The notes under the pieces were generated by a model. That model was not told the origin of the DNA. It was given only the letters and a program-made list of their open reading frames with translations, and searched no databases. Shown here piece by piece: positions 1-8,397 of a stretch of 21,232 nucleotides of DNA. The stretch comes from Gemmatimonadota bacterium. GTDB taxonomy: Bacteria; Gemmatimonadota; Gemmatimonadetes; JACCXV01. The translations under genes and the position numbers were made by a program. How positions within the stretch are numbered: position 1 is the first letter of the stretch; each line of letters opens with the position of its first letter. The stretch lies in contig JACCXV010000262.1 of NCBI GenBank assembly GCA_013696835.1, positions 1 through 21,232 on the forward strand. Direction: 5' to 3'.

Positions 1-34
1 CTGTCCGTGCCTGGGGCGAAGAAAACCGTTTCGA

Positions 35-385
35 CTACTGGATCTTGCCGTCTGTCGAAGTGCCGCTGCCGACGATCACCGTGAAGGTCTTCGTCGAGGC
101 GGTGTGCTTCGAGCTCATGCTGTAGCCTCCCGCGCTGCCCGCGCCACCCAGCGCGATCCCCGTGCTCGTCGTAATCGTCAGGTTCGACACCGGCGCGTAC
201 GTCTGGTTGTCCGCGAAGTACCCCTCCTGCGCGCTCATCGCGTTGCGCAGGTCGCTCTTCGCCGCGGAATCGAACGCCTTGGCCTTCGTGCTAGAGAAGC
301 GCGGGATCGCGATCGCGGCCAGGATGCCGATGATCACGACCACGATCAGAAGCTCGATGAGCGTGAAACCCTTCGAAGTCATCAT
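35..385 (-). CDS. pilA: Major type IV pilin, PilA-like prepilin
   Basis: Structural subunit of a type IV pilus, 116 aa. The N-terminus is a classical short class III leader (MMTSKG) followed by FTLIELLIVVVIIGILAAIA. Prepilin peptidase would cut after Gly6, leaving N-methyl-Phe1 and the conserved Glu5 of the mature protein. A hydrophobic helix of about 25 residues comes next, then a short amphipathic part and a small Ser/Thr/Gly-rich globular domain. There are no cysteines, so the disulfide-bonded D-loop of Pseudomonas-type pilins is absent. Two ATG codons lie back to back (385 and 382). GAGGAG about 9 bases upstream of 385 supports this start over a longer open frame reaching 547. Transcription probably starts from the sigma-54 promoter at 474-489 under PilR control. 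At about 110 mature residues it is small for a major pilin, so a minor pilin is possible. The promoter and the adjacent pilSR favour the major subunit. Confidence 0.9.
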   Translation of the reverse strand: MMTSKGFTLIELLIVVVIIGILAAIAIPRFSSTKAKAFDSAAKSDLRNAMSAQEGYFADNQTYAPVSNLTITTSTGIALGGAGSAGGYSMSSKHTASTKTFTVIVGSGTSTDGKIQ

Positions 386-473
386 GGCCCTGCTCTCCTC
401 GGGTGGAGTACGAAACCACGCCTCCCGCGAAACCGGGCCGGGCGCGCGCGGGTGTGCTGCCTGCCCGTGCTTC

Positions 474-489
474 GGCAACCCCAATGCCA
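474..489 (-). promoter_or_regulatory. Sigma-54 (RpoN) -24/-12 promoter of the pilin gene
   Basis: On the minus strand the sequence TGGCATTGGGGTTGCC fits the sigma-54 consensus TGGCACG-N4-TTGCA, with invariant GG and GC dinucleotides at the required spacing. The predicted transcription start is near 463, giving a leader of about 78 bases before the pilin ATG at 385. The next gene upstream encodes a PilR-type sigma-54 activator, as in the well-known Pseudomonas and Myxococcus pilA regulation. Confidence 0.85.
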
Positions 490-534
490 CGATCTCGAGG
501 GCGCCACGGCTAAAACGCCGCGAATGGTCGAAGA

Positions 535-549
535 CGTTGAAACACAACG
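535..549 (-). promoter_or_regulatory. Inverted repeat upstream of the sigma-54 promoter, candidate PilR enhancer site
   Basis: CGTTG-AAACA-CAACG is a perfect 5-base inverted repeat. Its centre lies about 80 bases upstream of the predicted pilin transcription start, a normal distance for a sigma-54 activator site. That PilR binds here is inferred only from position and symmetry. Confidence 0.4.
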
Positions 550-701
550 ATGTACGGTGGGCATGCGGGCTGCGTCGGGCGGCCTCGATGGACCGGAATC
601 ACAAACCTGATGCAGGGTCGAGATAGGATCCGGCGACCGGAATTGCGCCAAGCCGGGAGACTTGCAAGGCTGGCGGGGACCTTCTCGACCGCCGGCTCCG
701 T

Positions 702-757
702 CGCGGCCGCGGGGTGCGAGCCGCGGTTCCTGCACGAGCAGCCGCCCCGTGGCCGCG
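702..757 (-). terminator. Large GC-rich hairpin directly after pilR, possible terminator
   Basis: The arms 702-714 and 745-757 are inverted repeats of 13 bases with one mismatch. The 30-base loop contains a smaller nested stem, CTGC/GCAG (730-733/738-741). The structure begins 2-3 bases after the pilR stop codon. No run of T follows on the minus strand, so an intrinsic terminator is not proven. It could also block 3' decay or mark a Rho-dependent end. Confidence 0.4.
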
Positions 758-759
758 GG

Positions 760-2124
<1,365 letters not shown>

Positions 2125-2216
2125 GGCCTTCGGGAGGGAGGAGGGCGGATTCGGCAGGGCCGGCGCGGGAAGGGCCCGCTCGGAACGGTGCAAGATAACA
2201 GCAAGGTCCCGGGCGG

Positions 2217-4091
2217 CTAGGCCCCGGGGGCAGGCGCGTGGCTGCGGGGCTTCGCGCGAGTACGCGTGCGGACGCGCCGTGACGAAAGCGGGAGGTAGAC
2301 GCGGAAGTCCGCTCCACTGCCGGGCTTCGACTCCACGAACAGGGCCCCCCCGTGGACGTTCACGATGCGATGGACGATGGCGAGGCCGAGGCCGTTTCCC
2401 TGCGGCTTGGTGGTGAAAAAGGGGTCGAAGATGCGCGGGAGATCGGCGGGCTTGATGCCGGGCCCGTTGTCGATCACCCGGGTCTCCACGTACTGCCCGG
2501 GGTCAAGGCCGTAGATTTCGGCACGCTCGCCGTAGTCGCGGGTTACTCGGATCGTGACGGCGGCGTCCGCGCCGTGCTCGGACGCGGCCTGTACCGCGTT
2601 GGCGATCACGTTCTGGAAGAGCTGCTTGAGCAGGTCGAAGTCTCCGTCCACCACAGGCTCTCGCAGGCCAAGCCATTCGAGCCCGATCGTGGCAGCGTTG
2701 CGAGCCGCCGGCAGCAGCTGCAGCTCGACCACCTCCTCCAGCAGCTCCCTCAGGGGAACCGGCACCTCCTCCCGCAGCTCCATACGCGAGAAGTGGAGAA
2801 AGTCGGTGAGCAGCTTCGCGAGCCGGTCCGACTCCTTGACGATGAGCCGGAAGAGCCGCTCCTCCTCCTCTTCACGCCGGGCGGCGCCCTGTCCGCCGCC
2901 TCCGCTTCTCCGCGCCGACCATCGGAGACCGTCCCCGCCGTTGCCGCCGCCGCTGCCGGCCACGTCGTCGCCCGACGCGAGCAGCTCCACCGACGTGCGA
3001 ATGCTCGCCAGCGGATTCTTGATCTCGTGCGCGAGGGAGGCCGACAGCTCGGCCACCGCAGCCAGCCGATCGCGCTGCCGCGAGAGCTCCTCCATCCGCT
3101 TCACGTGCGAGATGTCCCGGAAGACGGCGGTCACCCCACGCCGAGCGCCCTGCTCGTCGTACAGCAGGTTCGTGGTGATCCCGAGCGGCACGTGCCGGCC
3201 CTCGGGGCTGTCGAGCTCCAGCTCCCCGCGGGAGATCGCGGGCTTGTGGTCCAGCGTGTCGAGCAGCAGGCGCGCGAGCGACGGGGCGCGCGTCGTGATC
3301 TCCTGCCATACCGGCTCGGGGTCGCGGGTCAGCAGGCGAATCCCCAGGAGATCCAGAGCCTTGCGGTTGATGAACGCTAGCCGCCCCGCGCTGTCGATGG
3401 ACACCACGCCGCTCTCGATGCTGTCGAGGATGTCCCGCGTGTCGATCGTGATGAAGCGAATCTCGGTCTCGAGCGCCTGCACCCGTTCTCCGGCGGTCAC
3501 GAGCCGCGCGCGCAGGAAGTCCATGATCAGCGCGACGAGGAAGAAGAGCGCCACGAGCAGCAGGATGTTGAGGAGAAAGGGCTCCTCGGGGGCGGAGAGC
3601 TTTGGAAAGTACTCGGCGTCGAACGAGAAGGAGGACGCGAACTCGCGCTGGTAGATGCCGAGCAGCACGAAGATCGTGGAGGCGGCCCCGGCGAAGAGCG
3701 CGCCTCCCGAGATCCCGAAGATGACGCTCGCCACGGCGACCTGCGGGATGTACAGCCGCGAGAACGGGCTGCCCACGCCTTCCGTGTAGACCACCACCAC
3801 GGTCGTGAATACGAGGTCGTGCAGCAGCTGGAGCCACAGGAAGCTGGCGTTCTCGAAGCGGCCGGCGCGCAGGCGCCAATAGCCGAATGCAGTGAAGACG
3901 TACGAGAGCAGCAGGAACAACAGCAGCACGAGCGTCGAGCGCGCGTGGAAGAAGTCGCGCCACAAAAAGGCCGCGATGAGCACGATCGCGGACGAAAGGC
4001 AGACCCGCAGCAGGAACATCCAGCGCAGGATGTTCCGCAGGTCCGCGGCGGGAATGGGCGTGCGCTTGCCGGAAAGCGAGGCGCTGCTCAT
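2217..4091 (-). CDS. pilS: Membrane sensor histidine kinase PilS
   Basis: Partner kinase of PilR, 624 aa. The N-terminal third has about six hydrophobic segments (roughly residues 21-44, 53-70, 82-102, 117-133, 135-147 and 173-193), as in PilS proteins that sense pilin in the inner membrane. A PAS domain follows (about 215-330, with FRDIS near its end). The HisKA domain carries the phospho-acceptor His355 in SLAHEIKNPLASIR. The ATPase domain has the N box (NVIANAVQAA), G1 (DNGPGIK) and G2 (GNGLGLAIV). Between the His box and the second HisKA helix there is an unusual Gly-rich then Glu-rich insert of about 30 residues (near 380-412). The ATG at 4091 is preferred over an in-frame TTG at 4100. 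The stop lies 92 bases before the chosen pilR start. The C-terminus ends in a short basic, Pro/Ala-rich tail. Confidence 0.88.
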   Translation of the reverse strand: MSSASLSGKRTPIPAADLRNILRWMFLLRVCLSSAIVLIAAFLWRDFFHARSTLVLLLFLLLSYVFTAFGYWRLRAGRFENASFLWLQLLHDLVFTTVVVVYTEGVGSPFSRLYIPQVAVASVIFGISGGALFAGAASTIFVLLGIYQREFASSFSFDAEYFPKLSAPEEPFLLNILLLVALFFLVALIMDFLRARLVTAGERVQALETEIRFITIDTRDILDSIESGVVSIDSAGRLAFINRKALDLLGIRLLTRDPEPVWQEITTRAPSLARLLLDTLDHKPAISRGELELDSPEGRHVPLGITTNLLYDEQGARRGVTAVFRDISHVKRMEELSRQRDRLAAVAELSASLAHEIKNPLASIRTSVELLASGDDVAGSGGGNGGDGLRWSARRSGGGGQGAARREEEEERLFRLIVKESDRLAKLLTDFLHFSRMELREEVPVPLRELLEEVVELQLLPAARNAATIGLEWLGLREPVVDGDFDLLKQLFQNVIANAVQAASEHGADAAVTIRVTRDYGERAEIYGLDPGQYVETRVIDNGPGIKPADLPRIFDPFFTTKPQGNGLGLAIVHRIVNVHGGALFVESKPGSGADFRVYLPLSSRRVRTRTRAKPRSHAPAPGA

Positions 4092-4302
4092 CGGACCCAA
4101 TCTCGGGCTCCGCGGGCGGGCGGCGAAAGGGCCGCCGGAGCGTTCATTCTGCGATGACGCGGGGCAGGCCGAGTGCGAGACATCGAACCCACCTCGCCGG
4201 GTGGCGTCACTACAGGGAAGTCACGAATCGCTCTGCTCCAACGCGTTATGCGACACCTCCGGAGGCGCGGCGGCCCCGGCTCGGACAAGCTGCAGAAAAG
4301 GA
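4092..4302. other. Intergenic region upstream of pilS, with a possible 31-aa leader ORF
   Basis: A 211-base gap between the class V PLP enzyme and pilS. On the minus strand a 31-codon open frame (4183-4088) ends in a TGA that overlaps the pilS ATG, so it could be a leader peptide coupled to pilS translation. It has no recognisable motif. A perfect inverted repeat, GGCGGC/GCCGCC, with a six-base loop lies at 4119-4136, just upstream of the pilS start. I see no convincing -35/-10 pair and no clear terminator. Confidence 0.35.
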
Positions 4303-5469
4303 TCAAGGACCGTACCGGCCCGCGCGACCGGCCACCAGCTCCGCGACCGCTTCGACGAGCGATCCCGTCTCGGCCTCGGTGTTGAAATAGTGCGGCGAGA
4401 CCCGCACACCCGAAGAGAACCCCTTCTCGTCCATGTCGATCACCGCGGACTCGCGGTCGATCACGCTGGTGTTGATCCCCCGCTTCCGGAGCGCGAGCAC
4501 CACCTCCCGACCCGACCAGCCCCGAACCTCCGCGGTCACGATCGCGCAGAGCTCGGAGCCGCGATCGAGCACGCGCACTCCCGGCACCGCCTCCAGTCGC
4601 CGCCGGACGAGCACCGCAAGCGCCCGGGCGCGCTCTCCTCCCCGCTCGATACCCACGGCGAGGGCGTACCGGGCCGCTGCCCCGAGGCCGAGCCGCAGGG
4701 CATCGGCGAATTCCCACATCTCGAACCGCCGGGCACCCTCCGCCAGGACGTATGCGTCCGCGTCGGTCCAGGTGGCGCCGCGCATGTCCGGCAGAAGCGG
4801 GTGCGCCCCGCTGGCCAGCGCGCTGTCGGAGACGTAGAGGAAGCCGACGCCGCGCGGACCCCGCAGGAACTTGCGGGCGGTGGCCGCGAGGAAGTCGCAT
4901 CCCAGCGCCGGCGCATCGACGGGGATCTGACCCACCGCCTGGCAGGCGTCCACGAGGTACGGAACCCCTGCGGCCTTGCAGATCTCGCCCACGGCTTCGA
5001 CCGGCTGCACGAGGCCGGAGCTCGTGGGCACCCACGTGACCGCCACGAGCCGCGGCCTCTCGCGGGCGATCCGCTCGCGCACGGAGCCCGGATCCACTCC
5101 GCCCTCCTTCAGGTCGTCGGCGCGCTCGACTCTGACCCCGCGGCGGCGGGCGAGGGAGAGATACATGATCTGATTCGAGGCGTAGTCGTTGCGCGTGGTG
5201 AGGATCCGGTCGCCAGGCTCGAGGTCGAAGGCCGAGAGCGCCTGCGCGAAGGATGCCGTGGCGCTCTGGGTGATCGCCACGTTGCCCGGCGCGGCGCCGA
5301 TCACGCTCGCCACGTCGCGATACGTCTCCTCCACCGCCGCGGCGCGAGCCTCGGCGGCCTCGTAGCCGCCGATTTGCGACTCGAGCCGGAGATGCCCCTC
5401 CACCGCCAGGCTGACGGGCCGGGGCGGGAGAGCGGCGCCGGCATTGTTGAGGTGCACCCGCGTGCGCAT
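4303..5469 (-). CDS. Class V PLP-dependent aminotransferase / cysteine desulfurase-like enzyme
   Basis: A fold-type I PLP enzyme of the aminotransferase class V superfamily, 388 aa from the ATG at 5469. Visible features are the N-terminal RVHLNNAGAALPPRPV, the cofactor-binding Asp174 in YLVDACQAVGQ, the probable Schiff-base Lys200 in ATARKFLRGPRGVGFLYV, and the C-terminal VRVSPHYFNTEAE typical of this group. The reaction cannot be fixed from sequence. Cysteine or selenocysteine lyase, EgtE-like C-S lyase and isopenicillin-N-epimerase-like enzymes all share this pattern. The ATG at 5469 has no ribosome site. The expected family N-terminus lies upstream in another frame (see 5466-5555), so the annotated start is probably an artefact of a frameshift. 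The gene is flanked by a DUF1272 gene and pilS, with no obvious link to pili. Confidence 0.85.
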   Translation of the reverse strand: MRTRVHLNNAGAALPPRPVSLAVEGHLRLESQIGGYEAAEARAAAVEETYRDVASVIGAAPGNVAITQSATASFAQALSAFDLEPGDRILTTRNDYASNQIMYLSLARRRGVRVERADDLKEGGVDPGSVRERIARERPRLVAVTWVPTSSGLVQPVEAVGEICKAAGVPYLVDACQAVGQIPVDAPALGCDFLAATARKFLRGPRGVGFLYVSDSALASGAHPLLPDMRGATWTDADAYVLAEGARRFEMWEFADALRLGLGAAARYALAVGIERGGERARALAVLVRRRLEAVPGVRVLDRGSELCAIVTAEVRGWSGREVVLALRKRGINTSVIDRESAVIDMDEKGFSSGVRVSPHYFNTEAETGSLVEAVAELVAGRAGRYGP

Positions 5470-5555
5470 CCGGGCGTGTCGTCACGCCAGCGCGCGACGT
5501 CGGCTTCGGTCAGGTTGACGACTGCAGGAGGTCCATGAGGAGGGCGCTCAAGCAT
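5466..5555 (-). other. N-terminal segment of the class V PLP enzyme in a different frame (apparent frameshift)
   Basis: From an ATG at 5555 one frame encodes LTEADVARWRDDTPGCAR before continuing into meaningless sequence. The helix 'DVARWRxDTPGC' directly before 'RIHLNNAGAAL' is how I recall many class V enzymes starting. Here the two parts are in different frames, and the switch must fall in the CGCACGCGGGTG stretch near 5458-5468 (one base too few or two too many). Either the assembly has an indel or the gene is broken. The ATG at 5555 lies 25 bases after the DUF1272 stop and has no strong ribosome site. Confidence 0.6.
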
Positions 5556-5580
5556 GCGGCCGCAGGAGACCGATCGCGGA

Positions 5581-5760
5581 TCATCCCCGCTCGCGCGGCG
5601 GCCGCCGCATGAGCTCGCCCCCGCAGTTCGGGCACCGGTCGCCGCTCGCGCGTGCACAGTCCGGGCAGAACGTGCACTCGTAGCTGCAGATCCGCGCGTC
5701 CTCGGCGTGGGCCAGCGCGACCCCGCACGTCTGGCAGCGCTCCTTCATCTCCAGCGCCAT
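5581..5760 (-). CDS. DUF1272 family small zinc-binding protein
   Basis: A 59-aa protein with eight cysteines in four pairs: C9/C12, C25/C29, C32/C35 and C43/C46. The core DARICSYECTFCPDCA and the ending CPNCGGELMRRP match the DUF1272 family as I know it. The cysteine spacing implies two structural zinc sites. The molecular function of the family is unknown to me. The ATG at 5760 has a good ribosome site (GAGAGG about 5 bases upstream). It follows rho by 118 bases, with a strong hairpin in between, and precedes the class V enzyme closely, so these two may be co-transcribed. Confidence 0.88.
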   Translation of the reverse strand: MALEMKERCQTCGVALAHAEDARICSYECTFCPDCARASGDRCPNCGGELMRRPPRERG

Positions 5761-5814
5761 CGCTACCTCTCGTCCCTCGCGAGCGACGGGATAGACCTCC
5801 CTAGTGCCCTGAGT

Positions 5815-5863
5815 GTCGCCCCCCCGGGACGACGATCGGCCCTTTTCGGCCCGGTGGGGCGAC
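5815..5863 (-). terminator. Hairpin after rho, possible terminator or leader structure
   Basis: GTCGCCCC (5815-5822) and GGGGCGAC (5856-5863) are a perfect 8-base inverted repeat. Further pairing (CCGGG with CCCGG) continues inside. The structure begins about 15 bases after the rho stop codon on the minus strand. There is no T run after it, so it may not terminate on its own. It could instead belong to the 5' leader of the DUF1272 gene. Confidence 0.4.
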
Positions 5864-5878
5864 CCTCCCGCTCCCCCT

Positions 5879-7027
5879 TCAGCTCCGCTCGGTCATCGCC
5901 TTCACGAGCGCCGCGTTCGACGGCGAGCCCCTGAGGATGGACAGCAATTGCTCCATCGCGACCGCGGGATCGCGCCCGGCGAGCTTCCGCCGCAGCGCGC
6001 GGGAGGCTGCCAGCTCGTCCGGGGGAAGGAGGAGCTCCTCGCGTCGGGTGGCGCTCGCCGAGATGTCGATCGCGGGATACATCCGCCGCTCGGCGAGCTC
6101 ACGACTCAGGACGAGCTCGCTGTTCCCGGTGCCCTTGAACTCCTCGAAGATCACCTGGTCCATCTGCGATCCGGTGTCCACGAGAGCGGTCGAGATGATC
6201 GTCATGGACCCACCTCCCTGCCCGGGGTCCACCGCGCGGGCACTGCCGAAGAAGCGCTTGGGCCGCTCCATCGCATTGGAGTCCAGGCCGCCGGAGAGGG
6301 TGCGGCCGCTGCTGCGCTCGGTCGAGTTGTAGGCGCGCGCAAGGCGCGTGATCGAATCGAGGATAAGCACCACGTCGTCACCCGACTCGACACGCCGTCG
6401 AGCGCGCTCGAGGGTAATCTCGGCCACGGCGGCGTGGCGATCCGGCGGGAAATCGAACGAGGAGGCGATCACCTCGCCGAAGCCGCAGTCCTGCATCTCC
6501 GTGACCTCCTCGGGCCGCTCGTCCACGAGCAGGATGAGCAGGACAGCTTCCGGGTAGTTCTTCGAGACGCCCTCGGCGATGGCCTGCAGGACCGTCGTCT
6601 TGCCTGCCTTCGACGGCGAGACGATCAGCGCACGCTGCCCCTTCCCGAAGGGGCACAGCAGGTCCACGATCCGGTTCGTGGGATCCGGCTGGTCGCGCAA
6701 CATGCGGCCGCACTCCAGCACGAGCCGTGTGTCGGGGTGGATCGCGCTGAGCCGGTTGAACTCGGGGCGGCGGAGGAGGTCCTGCGGCGGCTTGCCGTTG
6801 AGCTCGGTGATGCGACCGAGGGAGGGGCTGCGCCCGCGCTGTGCCCGGCCGTCCACGGCCCCGGCGATCTGGTCGCCCGTGCGCAGGCCAAAGCGCTGGA
6901 TCAGCGACTGGCCTACGTGAATGTCGCCCGGATTCGCGAGGTAGCTGTTCTCCCGGCGGCGGATGAAGCCTGCCCGCCGGTCCACGATCTCGAGGAGGCC
7001 CAGGGGCCCGTTGTCGCTCAGGCGCAA
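5879..7027 (-). CDS. rho: Transcription termination factor Rho
   Basis: Hexameric RNA helicase/ATPase that ends transcription. The cold-shock-like primary RNA-binding domain (about residues 8-60) reads RRAGFIRRRENSYLANPGDI. The ATPase core has Walker A SPSKAGKT (137-144), the DERPEEVTEMQ stretch (169-179), LDSITRLARAYN and the Q/R-loop region EEFKGTGNSELVL. The C-terminus has AERRMYPAIDI and TRREELL. The ATPase body is complete. The start is uncertain. The frame runs open into pilC with no ATG or GTG near the expected site. A TTG at 7027 gives 382 aa, and a CTG at 7021 would sit 8 bases after GGAG. Either choice lacks the N-terminal helical domain of E. coli Rho (419 aa). The gene follows pilC by about 170 bases. 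Confidence 0.93.
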   Translation of the reverse strand: MRLSDNGPLGLLEIVDRRAGFIRRRENSYLANPGDIHVGQSLIQRFGLRTGDQIAGAVDGRAQRGRSPSLGRITELNGKPPQDLLRRPEFNRLSAIHPDTRLVLECGRMLRDQPDPTNRIVDLLCPFGKGQRALIVSPSKAGKTTVLQAIAEGVSKNYPEAVLLILLVDERPEEVTEMQDCGFGEVIASSFDFPPDRHAAVAEITLERARRRVESGDDVVLILDSITRLARAYNSTERSSGRTLSGGLDSNAMERPKRFFGSARAVDPGQGGGSMTIISTALVDTGSQMDQVIFEEFKGTGNSELVLSRELAERRMYPAIDISASATRREELLLPPDELAASRALRRKLAGRDPAVAMEQLLSILRGSPSNAALVKAMTERS

Positions 7028-7197
7028 AGCTCCAGCTGGGAGAATGCCGATCAGGGCGCGCGCCGGAACCGGCCGAGCGCCCCCGCGGCGAGGGAACCGC
7101 GGAGAATGGATACTAGAGGTAGCCCCGATGGGGCCCCCAATGCAAGGACGGGAGGTCGTCCGGGGCCCTTTGCACGGCGCGCGAGGGGAGGGAGCGC
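7028..7197 (-). other. pilC-rho intergenic leader with short hairpins
   Basis: About 170 bases between the pilC stop and the rho start. A short perfect hairpin, GCCCC-GAT-GGGGC, lies at 7122-7134 and a second, GCCGG-AA-CCGGC, near 7060-7071. No T run follows either. I see no convincing sigma-70 promoter. Rho genes are commonly autoregulated through their leader in other bacteria, so the gap may matter, but nothing specific is recognisable. Confidence 0.3.
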
Positions 7198-8397
7198 CTA
7201 CTCCACCGTCTTGATGATGTCGAAGATCGGCAGGTACATGGCCACCACCATGCCCCCCACGACTACGCCGAGGAAGACTATCATGATCGGCTCGATCACG
7301 GAGGTCATGGCGTCCACCGCCGAGTCCACCTCGGAATCGTAGAAGTCTGCCACCTTGTTGAGCATCTCGTCCAGGCCGCCGGTCTGCTCCCCCACGTTGA
7401 TCATCTGCACGACCATCGGCGGGAACACCTCGCTCTTGCGCAGCGGCTCGCTGATCGTGTCCCCGCCGGCGATCGAGACGCGGGACTCGAGGATGGCGTT
7501 CTCGACGACCTTGTTGCCGGACGTGCGGGCGGTGATCTCCAGCCCTTCGAGGATCGGGACGCCGCTTGCCGTGAGCGTCCCGAGCGTGCGCGCGAAGCGC
7601 GCGATGGACGACTTCCGCACCACGTTCCCGAGGACGGGGACGCCGAGCAGGATGCGGTCGAAGGTGACCCCCCCGGCGGGTGTGGCCTTCCATTTCTTGA
7701 TGCCGTAGAAGAGCCCCCCCAGCGCCAGGCCCACGGCCCACCACCACCCGAGCAGGAACTGGCTCGCGCCGATGACGATGCGCGTGGGGAGCGGCAGTGC
7801 CACGCCCGCCCCGATGAAGAAGCCGGCGAAGGTGGGGATCACGAAGATCAGGAGCACCGCGATCGCCATGGCCGCGAAGCCCATGACCGTGGCGGGATAG
7901 AACATGGCACCCTTCACCTTGCGCCGCAGCTTCTCGGCCTTCTCCATGTACTCGGCCAGGCGCAGCAGGATGACGTCGAGGATGCCGCCAGCCTCGCCGG
8001 CCGCGACCATGTTCACGAACAGCTCGCTGAAGACCTTCGGATGGCGGCGCATCGAGTCGGCGAGCGTGTTGCCGGACTCCACGTCGTTCAGGACCTGCTT
8101 GACCCGCCCGGCAAAGCCCTTCTTCTCGGTCTGCTGACCCAGGATGTCGAGGCTCTGCACGAGCGGGAGCCCGGCGTTGATCATCGTCGCGAACTGGCGC
8201 GTGAAGATCACCAGGTCCTTGATCCCGACGCGCTCGCCGAAGGAGAAGCTGATGTCCCTGGGCTTCGGCTTGACCGACAGCGGGACCAGGCGGCTGCGCC
8301 GCAGCTGACCGATCACCGCCCCTTCGCTCTCCGCCTCGAGCTCCCCGGTCTGGACGTCTCCGGAGACCGTGCGCGCGCGCCAGACGTACTCGGTCAC
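7198..8397 (-). CDS. pilC: Type IV pilus inner-membrane platform protein PilC
   Basis: Polytopic inner-membrane protein of the T2SS GspF/PilC family, 399 aa, the normal length. It links the cytoplasmic motors PilB and PilT to pilin polymerisation. It has two repeated GspF domains. The first contains DLVIFTRQFATMINAGLPLV and the second IARFARTLGTLTASGVPILE. Membrane segments are visible at about 168-195 and 210-235, and near the C-terminus (IMIVFLGVVVGGMVVAMYLP). The GTG start at 8397 overlaps the pilT stop by four bases (GTGA), indicating translational coupling. Confidence 0.95.
   Translation of the reverse strand: MTEYVWRARTVSGDVQTGELEAESEGAVIGQLRRSRLVPLSVKPKPRDISFSFGERVGIKDLVIFTRQFATMINAGLPLVQSLDILGQQTEKKGFAGRVKQVLNDVESGNTLADSMRRHPKVFSELFVNMVAAGEAGGILDVILLRLAEYMEKAEKLRRKVKGAMFYPATVMGFAAMAIAVLLIFVIPTFAGFFIGAGVALPLPTRIVIGASQFLLGWWWAVGLALGGLFYGIKKWKATPAGGVTFDRILLGVPVLGNVVRKSSIARFARTLGTLTASGVPILEGLEITARTSGNKVVENAILESRVSIAGGDTISEPLRKSEVFPPMVVQMINVGEQTGGLDEMLNKVADFYDSEVDSAVDAMTSVIEPIMIVFLGVVVGGMVVAMYLPIFDIIKTVE

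Larger units (their letters stand above)
386..759. other. Intergenic region between pilR and the pilin gene
   Basis: A 374-base non-coding stretch. It holds, in minus-strand order, a large hairpin just after the pilR stop (702-757), the candidate activator inverted repeat (535-549), the sigma-54 promoter (474-489) and the pilin leader. Open frames crossing it in other phases have no recognisable protein features. Confidence 0.7.

Noticed and set aside
4175..4215. tRNA-like 'ATCGAACCC' string
   Set aside because: No acceptor, D-arm or anticodon pairing can be built around it, and the flanks do not form a T stem.
4088..5485. 465-codon minus-strand open frame overlapping the class V enzyme
   Set aside because: Arg/Gly/Ala-rich, out of frame with the conserved PLP enzyme. 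Only its last 31 codons, in the gap before pilS, could mean anything.
3892..5538. 548-codon plus-strand open frame crossing pilS and the class V enzyme
   Set aside because: It spans two well-supported minus-strand genes and their gap, and has a random GC-rich composition and no motif.
5813..7342. 509-codon plus-strand open frame over rho and the end of pilC
   Set aside because: Antisense shadow. The minus strand encodes the complete Rho core.
7198..7747. Long N-terminal extension of rho into pilC
   Set aside because: The extension is the out-of-frame shadow of pilC (Arg/His/Gly-rich). The conserved Rho sequence begins only after 7030.
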